This document shows positions 10,124 to 18,027 of a stretch of 36,484 bases of DNA, piece after piece; within the stretch, counting starts at the first letter, position 1; every line of letters starts with the position of its first letter. A model generated the notes under the pieces. The model was given only the letters and a program-made list of their open reading frames with translations, made no database searches and was not told where the DNA came from. The stretch spans positions 1 to 36,484 of the forward strand of contig NZ_JAHKQH010000004.1 in the NCBI RefSeq assembly GCF_018861025.1, given 5' to 3'. Position numbers and translations under genes: made by a program. This DNA is from Psychrosphaera sp. B3R10 (GTDB taxonomy: Bacteria > Pseudomonadota > Gammaproteobacteria > Enterobacterales > Alteromonadaceae).

Positions 10124-11551
10124 CTAATAAGTTTCAAACTTAATGTTGTATTCTATTTCTTTCGCGTTTTCAGGCATTTCCGATACCATCTGGCGATAAG
10201 CATCACCTATCTTATAAGACAAATAAACTGTGGTGTCTGGCCAATATCGAGTCACCGTAATAATCGTATCTTTTGCTTTCCAGCTATATTTAACTTCACC
10301 AAAATTTAGGTCACCTTTCGATTCAAAAGGTAATCCATATTTATCATTAATTAACTCTATAATTTGTAGCACATAGTTTGGCGCATTGTGGGATGGGAAT
10401 CGATATTCTAATGATGCTACCTGGTCGGTTTGCAAGCTATAACCAACAAACAACCTATCTGTACTTTTTAGCAACTTAGACGACTCGTATATATCAAACC
10501 AATAATTATCTTGTTCTCTAAGTGGGTTAGCAAAATTACTCTTGAGCCTTTGCCTTAAGTTTTTTCGCGTTGTTGAAGCCAATGTCCCACCATACAACAC
10601 CAGAGATGTTTTTAACGTCTCTAACATTTTTTGTAAAAATGGTAATCGTTGCTGTGAGGGTAAGTAACCTTGTTCAGCCGCTTTGGTGTGCCAAAATAAC
10701 GCACGTTGAGTGTCCATAGGTGTCGCAATACCCTGCTCATACATCAAGCCTAGGTTATACTGAGCGTCAATAACACCTTGATTAGCAGAATTTGTATACC
10801 ACTTAAAAGCTTCTTCATTATTCTGCTGAACACCAATGCCAACCCTGTAAAGGGATGCTAGGTTACTTTGTGCTGCCGCATGATTCTGTTCAGCCGCTAA
10901 GGTGTACCATTTTGCAGCTTGAGTAAAATTAAAAGTTTTTGAACGACTTTGCTTATAGAGCGCCATCAAGTCAGATGATAATGGCACTTTGTCTTGTTGA
11001 TTTAATAGTCCATAACTAAATTGGGCTCCTGCATGACCCTTTTTCGCAGCTGATAGCAACCAACGGATGCCCTGATCAAGATTTTGTTCAATTTTGACAC
11101 CTGATACATAAGCTCTGCCCAATTCAAATTGCGCATCTACGTAGTCTCTATTCGCAGCCAACTTTAACCAAAGTATGCCCTGATCATAGTTTTCTTCAAC
11201 ACCTAAGCCATTCATAAACATCAAGCCAATATAATATTCAGCTCGAGGATCTTCTTCTTTTGCTAATGGCAACCATTCAACAAGAGCTCTTCTATAATTT
11301 TTATCATTATAAGCAATGAGCCCCTGGTCGAAGTCGCCTTCAAATCCTAGGTCATACAAAGGAGCAAGAGATTTAAAGTCTGGCATCACTTTTGTGAATG
11401 AACCACCTTTCCCATCCGCTTTGCCAAATTTTGGCTGCTCTGAATCAGATTTTTTCTTGTCCGAGCCTAAATCCAATAGTGGCACGCTATTTAATGAACA
11501 ACCATGAATAGCCAATATCGAAGCTAAAATTATACTTTTCTTTAACGACAT
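10124..11551 (-). CDS. Sel1-like repeat lipoprotein with an unrecognised C-terminal domain
   Basis: 475 aa. The N-terminus has Lys-Lys, a hydrophobic stretch and IHGC with Cys18. This is a plausible lipobox, though His at -2 is atypical; Ser at +2 fits outer-membrane sorting. A charged linker (about 28-60) leads into Sel1/TPR-like repeats from about 66 to 300, with signatures such as AEYYIGLMFMNGLGV, WYTLAAEQNHAAAQSNLASL and AQYNLGLMYEQGIA. The last 165 residues (about 310-475) form a separate domain rich in aromatic strands that I do not recognise. It starts 16 bp after the TAXI-like gene and ends 63 bp before the giant Ig-like gene. Sel1 repeats are protein-protein interaction scaffolds; a periplasmic assembly role at the outer membrane is inference. 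Confidence 0.85.
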   Translation of the reverse strand: MSLKKSIILASILAIHGCSLNSVPLLDLGSDKKKSDSEQPKFGKADGKGGSFTKVMPDFKSLAPLYDLGFEGDFDQGLIAYNDKNYRRALVEWLPLAKEEDPRAEYYIGLMFMNGLGVEENYDQGILWLKLAANRDYVDAQFELGRAYVSGVKIEQNLDQGIRWLLSAAKKGHAGAQFSYGLLNQQDKVPLSSDLMALYKQSRSKTFNFTQAAKWYTLAAEQNHAAAQSNLASLYRVGIGVQQNNEEAFKWYTNSANQGVIDAQYNLGLMYEQGIATPMDTQRALFWHTKAAEQGYLPSQQRLPFLQKMLETLKTSLVLYGGTLASTTRKNLRQRLKSNFANPLREQDNYWFDIYESSKLLKSTDRLFVGYSLQTDQVASLEYRFPSHNAPNYVLQIIELINDKYGLPFESKGDLNFGEVKYSWKAKDTIITVTRYWPDTTVYLSYKIGDAYRQMVSEMPENAKEIEYNIKFETY

Positions 11552-11567
11552 AGTTTAATGACTTATT

Positions 11568-12887
11568 TTAGTTGAAATCTTTGCTGTTAATACCTAGCGA
11601 CAACTTCCACTGGATATCCCGACTGACGTGATCGCATTGTTGTAAAAAAGACAAAAATGCAGCGCTATCACTCATTTCTTGTTCTTTAGCAACGGCAATC
11701 CCCTCACCTTTTATCCTACGAATTTCAGCTAAATGTTGAGTCAATAATCGATAATCTTTGGTGTCAGCTTGCTCTTGCTCCTGTGCATTCACATCTTCTA
11801 ACAATGCTTGAATTCGTTGTAATCGAGCAGCTTGCTTGTCTTTTTCATACGTTTCATTAATGCCTATCCAACGTGAACGAACATTCCAAATAATGATAAT
11901 GGCAAATAATAAAAACCACTTCATACTCCAAAGTAACAGTAGTGAGTCAAATAACGCCGTTTTGAAACTGCCATACGGATTAAAACGTCTTTTCGTTACA
12001 TCATGTAGCAACAGTTGGTCAGATTTCCCCTCGCTCTCTTTTAACCATTTAGATAATAAAGGGAATTTTAATGTGAAATTTTTTGTCTCCATAACATCAA
12101 TCAGCATGTTCACTATATCTGATGATAAATCGAGTCGACTCACCAGCCATACATTCTCTGAAACGGTTGGTAACCATTTGTCTGGCATTGGACCAAAAGA
12201 TGAAGGATAAACCCCCATAGCAAAATTAGCATTTTGGTAAAGATTGTTACGTTCGACAAATCCCTCGGCCGCATCAATAGATATAAGGCTGAAATTACCG
12301 CTGCTCATTAACTTCTTCATATAGGTATCGTTAACACTGGTGCTAATGATTGCACCATCTAAGTTACGGCCTTCGAGTAAATCAAGGTGCGACACTTCAG
12401 TATTTAATAGCGAGGACTCTTCAATTTGATAATGTTCTAATAGTTTATAAGCGGCTTTTCTGTGATCACTTTTTAATCCGCCTAAAGAAATTCGCTTGCC
12501 TGACAAGCCATAAATGGAACGAATGCCGGAATCGACATGAACAACAATGTGCAACAAATGTTTTTCAATTGGTGCGATGACCGCTAAGTTTGTCATATCC
12601 GTAGCACTTGGAGAAATTAAAGCTACATCGGCTTTTCCTGACTGCAAAGCTCCTCGGTTGATACCTGAAGAACCACTCTCAACCAATTCCACTTTATAAT
12701 CAGAACGTGTTTCAATTGCTTGTTTCAATTCTTTGCCAATTTGAAATAAATAGCTCGTCCTTTCACCAGACGCGACCCGAATCACGGTGCTGGAATTGCT
12801 TTTATAATACCCTACATAAATGACCCCAATTATAGCGACGATCATTAATGACCAGCTAATAAAAGGCCTAACGTTATATAAGTTCAT
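11568..12887 (-). CDS. Membrane-anchored TAXI-family (TRAP-type) solute-binding-like protein
   Basis: 439 aa. A membrane segment at about 11-28 is followed by a periplasmic-type binding domain (about 34-290) with TAXI/NMT1-like features: VIRVASGERTSYLF, SGSSGINRGALQSGKADVALISPSA and YGLSGKRISLGG. A second membrane segment lies at about 316-336 (LLLLWSMKWFLLFAIIIIW), and a charged, coiled-coil-prone tail (345-439) is expected in the cytoplasm. Free TAXI binding proteins feed TRAP transporters, but no TRAP permease gene is present here, so a sensing or structural role is more likely than uptake (inference). AAAGGGA lies about 7 nt before the ATG. A 140-bp gap separates it from the PAAR-like gene, the largest gap inside the block, so it could have its own promoter; I saw no strong one. 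Confidence 0.8.
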   Translation of the reverse strand: MNLYNVRPFISWSLMIVAIIGVIYVGYYKSNSSTVIRVASGERTSYLFQIGKELKQAIETRSDYKVELVESGSSGINRGALQSGKADVALISPSATDMTNLAVIAPIEKHLLHIVVHVDSGIRSIYGLSGKRISLGGLKSDHRKAAYKLLEHYQIEESSLLNTEVSHLDLLEGRNLDGAIISTSVNDTYMKKLMSSGNFSLISIDAAEGFVERNNLYQNANFAMGVYPSSFGPMPDKWLPTVSENVWLVSRLDLSSDIVNMLIDVMETKNFTLKFPLLSKWLKESEGKSDQLLLHDVTKRRFNPYGSFKTALFDSLLLLWSMKWFLLFAIIIIWNVRSRWIGINETYEKDKQAARLQRIQALLEDVNAQEQEQADTKDYRLLTQHLAEIRRIKGEGIAVAKEQEMSDSAAFLSFLQQCDHVSRDIQWKLSLGINSKDFN

Positions 12888-13027
12888 AAACTATTCCCTT
12901 TGAGTTATGTAAGTACCTATTTAAGATACTGATTTTATTCTAAAACGATAATATTGCTTTAAGGCCACCATCATTTTAATAATTTGATTTACCAATATTA
13001 TCTTTTTATAAACATTCTTATTCTAAA

Positions 13028-13441
13028 TTAAGCCAAAATCATTACTTTAACTTGCGAAGGGCTTAACGTCGCACCAAAAGAGCCCGGCATCATGCCATTT
13101 TGACCTGACAAACCGAGCATTTTATTGGAAGGTAAACCACCAATAAAAGTTTTCACACTACCTAGCAATTGCCTTTGTGGCCCCATAACCATGCCAGATA
13201 ACGGATTCATCATTAGTCCAGCGTTATCACCATTACTCATTGGAGTAATAGTTAACATATTATGATTTGGCATAGCCAAAGTTAATACTTTTACCTGCGA
13301 TGGAATACCCATCGCTGTCACCGCAATATTAGGATAAGGCAACGGTGTTGGAATTGGCCCGACCGGTGAAGGTATGGGCGTTAAACACACGTCTGGAAAA
13401 GCCATATTCATTGCCGGCATCTGTGTTGTCGCGAAAACCAT
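13028..13441 (-). CDS. DUF4150 PAAR-like T6SS spike-tip protein
   Basis: 137 aa. It carries the DUF4150 (Tox-PAAR-like) signature: a start followed by MAFPDVCLTPIPSPVGPIP and PYPNIA, then short Gly/Met-rich segments (SNGDNAGLMMNPLSG, GLPSNKMLGLSGQNG). PAAR-like proteins cap the VgrG trimer and often carry toxin domains; this one ends right after the core and has no C-terminal extension. An AAGGA motif lies about 10 nt before the ATG, a slightly long spacing. It follows the DUF3540 gene by 14 bp, in the usual vgrG/DUF2169/DUF3540/DUF4150 neighbourhood. Confidence 0.88.
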   Translation of the reverse strand: MVFATTQMPAMNMAFPDVCLTPIPSPVGPIPTPLPYPNIAVTAMGIPSQVKVLTLAMPNHNMLTITPMSNGDNAGLMMNPLSGMVMGPQRQLLGSVKTFIGGLPSNKMLGLSGQNGMMPGSFGATLSPSQVKVMILA

Positions 13442-13455
13442 TCGATTGTTGTCCT

Positions 13456-14106
13456 TTATCCCATATGGATCCGTTCACCATCAATTTTCATATCTTTCTC
13501 GGCAGTAATGACTGCATGTTGCGAACGAATTGTGGTGGTAGATGACACATTTTGCACGTAATTTTTACTGTTTTTCTGTTCAACACCTTCAACGTTTGAA
13601 AAGCTATTTTTAACCGTTTTAATCAATTTATCAGCTACCGAGGTAATTAGCTCTGATAATGTTTGAATTGAAGTCCATTGTGCCTTTAAATTTTTTCCCG
13701 AAACTTGCATTTCAGTACTATATACTTGAGTGCTATTTGCCGTAATGTTTAAATCTTCTGACACAATGCTATGTTGTCTTGTCGCGGTAAGTTTTATATC
13801 TCGGTGGCTCGAAAATGTTAAATCGCCTTGTTTTGTTTCGACTTTCAGGCTTGCAGGAAAACTCAGTTTGGCATCTTGGTTATCTGGCCTTTCGATTACC
13901 GCAATAATATGGCTTTGCTTACCTTCAACGTTAATTAAAACTTTATCTCCGGTTTCGGGTTGAACAAAACAACTGAATGCGAGTTGAGCGCGATACGCCC
14001 CCCTATCTGATAAAACCATATATTCACGATTAAACCCCCCCTGTATGACAGCGTGTTCAGTAAACCCTATTTTAGCTTTTAAATCACTCGATAACGGTAT
14101 ATTCAT
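13456..14106 (-). CDS. DUF3540 family T6SS-associated protein
   Basis: 216 aa. An N-terminal segment with an OB-like pattern (about 20-75, YRAQLAFSCFVQPETGDKVL) is followed by a long beta-strand-rich repeat stretch (about 80-216) with many short alternating polar/hydrophobic strands (LKVETKQGDLTFSSHRDIKL, MKIDGERIHMG), like the gp5/VgrG C-terminal beta-helix. This architecture fits the DUF3540 family, which occurs beside DUF2169 and DUF4150 genes in vgrG islands. The exact role is not established to my knowledge; a spike-associated or spike-mimicking part is inference. It lies 9 bp after the pentapeptide gene and 14 bp before the PAAR-like gene. Confidence 0.75.
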   Translation of the reverse strand: MNIPLSSDLKAKIGFTEHAVIQGGFNREYMVLSDRGAYRAQLAFSCFVQPETGDKVLINVEGKQSHIIAVIERPDNQDAKLSFPASLKVETKQGDLTFSSHRDIKLTATRQHSIVSEDLNITANSTQVYSTEMQVSGKNLKAQWTSIQTLSELITSVADKLIKTVKNSFSNVEGVEQKNSKNYVQNVSSTTTIRSQHAVITAEKDMKIDGERIHMG

Positions 14107-14115
14107 AACATTCTC

Positions 14116-15171
14116 TTATTTTGCAGCCCATTGTTCCGCTTTTAATTTTGTTTCGTCAGTTTCTAAAGCTAACTTTCGGCTCGCACCTTTCCAATTGGTT
14201 TTCTGCTCTTGTATTTCATGCAAATTAGTACGATACAAACTAGTATTCGACATATCCGCCTCGTCGAGAATAGCATGGCTAAATTCAACATATGTTAAAT
14301 CTGCTCCACTAAATACAGATCCTGTGCAATCTGCTTTTTCAAACAGTGCCTGCTCAGCTTTGATTTTAGTAAAGTTAACCTTAGTTAATATGGCTTCTTT
14401 TAGCAAAGCCTGTGGCATATTTGCATTTTCAAAATTAGCAAATGACAAGTCTGCTTCGACCAAGTTAGCCTGAGCCAATATCGCGCCGCTGAAATTGGCA
14501 CTCGTCAATTTTGCTTGCATAAAACCGGCTTGCGATAAATCTTTATTGCTAAAGTTTGTATCTGATAAATCGCATTGCTGAAATTGTGGTTTAATAAATC
14601 CTACTTTTGTAAAATCAAAACCTGCGAAATTCGCTTTCATGAAAAACGGCAATTCCCATTGAACTTCATCTAAATTAATAGCTTCAACTAAGGGCTCAAG
14701 AAAATTAACACGAAACGCCGTTGAGCCTGCCCAACTCGTTTTTGAAAGATCAGCATTAATAAACGAACTTTGATTTATTTTGCAACCTAAAAATTTAGCG
14801 CCAGCTAAAACCGGGTTGACAAAATTCGTATTCTCCAAATTCGTATTGGAAAAATCACTCTCCGCTAATTTTGAGTCGACAAAATTAGCTAACCTTAAAT
14901 CACAGCCCACCAGCGACATTCCATTTGCCTCTGCTTCTATAAAGTTGGCTAGTATGAGGTTTGCGCCATCAAGCTTTGCATTGCTAAAAGTACAGTTAAT
15001 AAAGTTACACTCTTTTAACTTAGCTCCGGATAAATTTGCCCTTGAGAAGTTTACCGACTCAAAACTGCCGCCCCCTAAGTCCACGCCTTGATAATCACCA
15101 TCGGACAAATCAACACCGTCAACAATAGGCTTGCCACCTTTTACTGCATCAATTAGTTCCTGTTTCAACAC
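14116..15171 (-). CDS. Pentapeptide-repeat protein of the vgrG island
   Basis: 351 aa, almost entirely pentapeptide repeats of the A(D/N)LxX type, e.g. FSRANLSGAKLKECNF and ANFSGAILAQANLVEADLSF, predicted to fold as a right-handed quadrilateral beta-helix. It has no signal peptide. The start is GTG at 15171, chosen because a perfect GGAGG lies 9 nt upstream (15181-15185), inside the last codons of the DUF2169 gene, which implies translational coupling. It resembles the C-terminal half of that upstream protein and may have arisen from it. The possibilities are spike accessory, adaptor partner or cargo. Some pentapeptide proteins (Qnr, MfpA) mimic DNA and bind gyrase, but nothing here specifically shows that activity. 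Confidence 0.85.
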   Translation of the reverse strand: MLKQELIDAVKGGKPIVDGVDLSDGDYQGVDLGGGSFESVNFSRANLSGAKLKECNFINCTFSNAKLDGANLILANFIEAEANGMSLVGCDLRLANFVDSKLAESDFSNTNLENTNFVNPVLAGAKFLGCKINQSSFINADLSKTSWAGSTAFRVNFLEPLVEAINLDEVQWELPFFMKANFAGFDFTKVGFIKPQFQQCDLSDTNFSNKDLSQAGFMQAKLTSANFSGAILAQANLVEADLSFANFENANMPQALLKEAILTKVNFTKIKAEQALFEKADCTGSVFSGADLTYVEFSHAILDEADMSNTSLYRTNLHEIQEQKTNWKGASRKLALETDETKLKAEQWAAK

Positions 15172-15174
15172 AGT

Positions 15175-18024
15175 TTATGGCCTCCATTCTTTCAGAATAG
15201 TCTGGTCAAGATTTGCGCCTGAGTATGTGTTGTTTCCTAGGGTGCTGTCTAAAAAGTTAACACTGTACAAATTGGCTTTAGAGAAATCGGCACTAACTAA
15301 ATAAGCCTTGTACATTGAGCCCTCCATTAAATTGGTCGCTTTAAAACTTGCCCCTTTACATTGGCTCTGCATAAACTGGGTTCGATACGCTTTTGCCCCC
15401 TGAAAACTCGCATTATCGAGCTGCGATCCAGAAAAATCGGCTTCGTCTAGCTTCGCTTGGTCAAATTTGGCATCAACCAATTGATTCTCTCTAAAACAAG
15501 CTCGACTGCCATCGATTCCGGTAAAGTCACTGCCATTAAGTTCACAGCCACCAACAAATCGAACATTTATCATCTGCGCTTGTTGGAAATTATTATTGTT
15601 TGAGATTGCTTTTACAAAGTTAACACCATCTAAAATAGCTTTAGTAAAATCACAATCAACAAATTGGCCTTCGACAAAGTTCGCTTCAGCAAGATCCGTT
15701 TCAATAAACTCACAATTTCTAAATACCGGATTAACAAAGTTGCACTTTTTCAATTCCGAGCCATTAAATATGGTTTGTTCAAATGTGGTATCTAAAAAAT
15801 TACCTTCAGCCATTGGACAGTTAATTAACTTTGCTCTAGTGAAATTCGAACCGCCTAATTGGCAACCCGCCAAATTAGCATCCGTGAAGTCTGCATCGGT
15901 TAGGTTAGCGGCACCGATATTGGCCCCTTGGCAATCGGCATTCCGTAAAATGGCATTCTCTAGATTTGCGCTAGCCAAAATAGCTTTACTTAATTTAGCA
16001 TTGGTCAAATTGCAATTGGCGAAATTTACACCTTCTAAATAACAATCTGACAGGTCAATCCCGGTCAAGTCCTCTCCAGATATGTCTATACAAGCATAGT
16101 CACCACTTACTAACGATTCGCCATTTTTAAACTGTTGAAGAAACTGCTGTTTCAGATTTTGTTCTTTTTCTGGATGAGGTGAGCGCATTTCTCCCATAAG
16201 GTGTGCGCCCATTAAATAGGTTTCTTTATGTTTAATCCCGGCCTCAATGATTTGCTGTTCGAGTTTCTCTGCATCAAAATCAATTTTGGGTATTTCAGAC
16301 TCTGGGATGCCTGCTCCGCGTAATTCAGAAATTTGTAACTCTGCTTCCGAAAGTTGTTGCCGTAATTCAGAAAGTTGTGGCGACATATCAAGTCTAGGCC
16401 ACATTGGAGGCATATCCATTTCAGTCATTATTTGTTCGATTTCAGATATCGCTGGTGCAAGTGCCTCTGCATCACTGCTCTGTTTTATAAGCTCGAGTTC
16501 TTTCTCTATATGTTCTCTTGTTTGCTGCTTTGCATTTTCAACCATTTGTTCTTGATAAGCTTTAATTTCGTCTAATACAGTCAAATCTATATTAAAAATA
16601 TCTATGTTGTCTGGCTCTGTTAGAATGCCTGGCATCATCCGCTCTAACATTGCTTCGATTTGAATTTGCTCATCGGCTTTTTCAGGATTATTGATTTTTT
16701 CTAAATACGGAGTCGGGTCGACACCCGCCACTTTGCACTGCTCAATTACTTTGAGTTTAGCGTCCTCTATTTTATTCGATGCGTCTAATAGACTGCGCTC
16801 GCCAAATGATTCCAAATTATCTTTTGCTAGTAACTCTAATGGAAAATCAAAGTCTTCTTGAATCTGCTGAAAGCCACACTTCATGCCTTCGGCAATTAAT
16901 GGAGCGGAAAACAAAGCATATTTATAACCATGTTTGAGGTCTAGGCGCTTTGTTAATTGATCTTGATAATGGGCTAATGTTCTAGGCGTATCTTTGCGAT
17001 TTTCACAGGCCAGTAACAAGGCTTTTATATCCGAACCAATATCTGAATACGCTGCAATCGTCCCCCTGTATATCATCACACCTAAATCGGAGTTAGGAAA
17101 CAAGTATAAAGTATCAAGTTTGGTTGGGATTTCTTTAAACTGAATTTCCATCTTTCCAGTGGCATTGCCACTATTGTCAACAACTGGCACCTGCTGATTA
17201 ACAAAAGCACGTCCATAAATGGGTGGTAAAGTACCCGACAACTCTTGGTGTTTGGCATGCATATTAGTAATCGAAAACTGCTCATCTCCATTAAAAAACC
17301 CGTCGAGCCACTGGTCTTCCGCCGCATCATTAAAATAGAGCCAGTTTACGTCGTCCGGTAATCCCGGCATGCGGGTTTCAATGTATTTTTGGTCAAACGT
17401 TCCTGCCTTTTCTACGCGCGGAGTGTTCATGATATCTATACGGCCAAAACTGGCAGGTTGCGGTTTTGAGCCCGGCGAGGTAATTAGATTACTCTTATAT
17501 TCAATATTAGGCAAAAACTGACGCTCGCCAAAATCGGTTGTCACTTCTATCGCGCCTTTCCCGCCAGGGTTTGGCTTAAACCCTTCACCACCGAAGGCTT
17601 TTTGGTACGTAATTGGCATTTCTGTAAATAGCTCTGGCGAGCTCGGAGTAATGCCCGCACCTAATAATTTATACCAATGCCGGTCGCCAAATATTGCCAG
17701 CTCTTTTTCAACGGCGGTTTGATAGGTCCCTTGCTTTGTTTTGCTTTTGACCGTCAGCTTAACAGAGCCTGCTTCAACTTTTTGATTATTCGGTGGAATA
17801 AAACTCCCCGCTACTAAAACTTCACCAACCTCTTTTGGCATCGCGGCATCAAAGATTTCCCCATCTAACTGCTCACCAATTACTTCCCACAACTTTTGTT
17901 CAAGTAATATTTCACCATTAGTAAGAGAGAAACCAATGGGAATAGAGACCGTAAACAAGTTTTTTTCCAAATAGGAAAAAGATTTATACAAAACACCAAG
18001 TTGAAGCGGCTTTTGAATTTCCAT
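15175..18024 (-). CDS. DUF2169 T6SS adaptor fused to C-terminal pentapeptide repeats
   Basis: 949 aa. Residues about 1-340 match the DUF2169 family (FGDRHWYKLLG, ITYQKAFGGEG and the pattern around PASFGRIDIM are recognisable). A charged, Met/Gln/Glu-rich helical linker spans about 450-620, and pentapeptide repeats fill about 640-945. DUF2169 is one of the adaptor/chaperone families that sit next to vgrG and help load PAAR-type cargo onto the spike. It starts 3 bp after vgrG stops and ends 3 bp before the next gene, so all three are probably translated together. No toxin motif was recognised, so adaptor is the favoured call; the pentapeptide half could bind or ensheath the spike (inference). 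Confidence 0.88.
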   Translation of the reverse strand: MEIQKPLQLGVLYKSFSYLEKNLFTVSIPIGFSLTNGEILLEQKLWEVIGEQLDGEIFDAAMPKEVGEVLVAGSFIPPNNQKVEAGSVKLTVKSKTKQGTYQTAVEKELAIFGDRHWYKLLGAGITPSSPELFTEMPITYQKAFGGEGFKPNPGGKGAIEVTTDFGERQFLPNIEYKSNLITSPGSKPQPASFGRIDIMNTPRVEKAGTFDQKYIETRMPGLPDDVNWLYFNDAAEDQWLDGFFNGDEQFSITNMHAKHQELSGTLPPIYGRAFVNQQVPVVDNSGNATGKMEIQFKEIPTKLDTLYLFPNSDLGVMIYRGTIAAYSDIGSDIKALLLACENRKDTPRTLAHYQDQLTKRLDLKHGYKYALFSAPLIAEGMKCGFQQIQEDFDFPLELLAKDNLESFGERSLLDASNKIEDAKLKVIEQCKVAGVDPTPYLEKINNPEKADEQIQIEAMLERMMPGILTEPDNIDIFNIDLTVLDEIKAYQEQMVENAKQQTREHIEKELELIKQSSDAEALAPAISEIEQIMTEMDMPPMWPRLDMSPQLSELRQQLSEAELQISELRGAGIPESEIPKIDFDAEKLEQQIIEAGIKHKETYLMGAHLMGEMRSPHPEKEQNLKQQFLQQFKNGESLVSGDYACIDISGEDLTGIDLSDCYLEGVNFANCNLTNAKLSKAILASANLENAILRNADCQGANIGAANLTDADFTDANLAGCQLGGSNFTRAKLINCPMAEGNFLDTTFEQTIFNGSELKKCNFVNPVFRNCEFIETDLAEANFVEGQFVDCDFTKAILDGVNFVKAISNNNNFQQAQMINVRFVGGCELNGSDFTGIDGSRACFRENQLVDAKFDQAKLDEADFSGSQLDNASFQGAKAYRTQFMQSQCKGASFKATNLMEGSMYKAYLVSADFSKANLYSVNFLDSTLGNNTYSGANLDQTILKEWRP

Positions 18025-18027
18025 TAT

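Noticed and set aside
11568-12887. Ordinary TRAP transporter solute receptor
   Set aside because: No permease genes adjoin it and it has a second membrane segment and a cytoplasmic tail, unlike free periplasmic receptors.
14116-15171. Pentapeptide protein as a Qnr-type quinolone resistance gene
   Set aside because: It is longer than Qnr, lies in a vgrG island with an SD site embedded in the DUF2169 gene, and resembles the repeat half of that neighbour; nothing points to gyrase protection.
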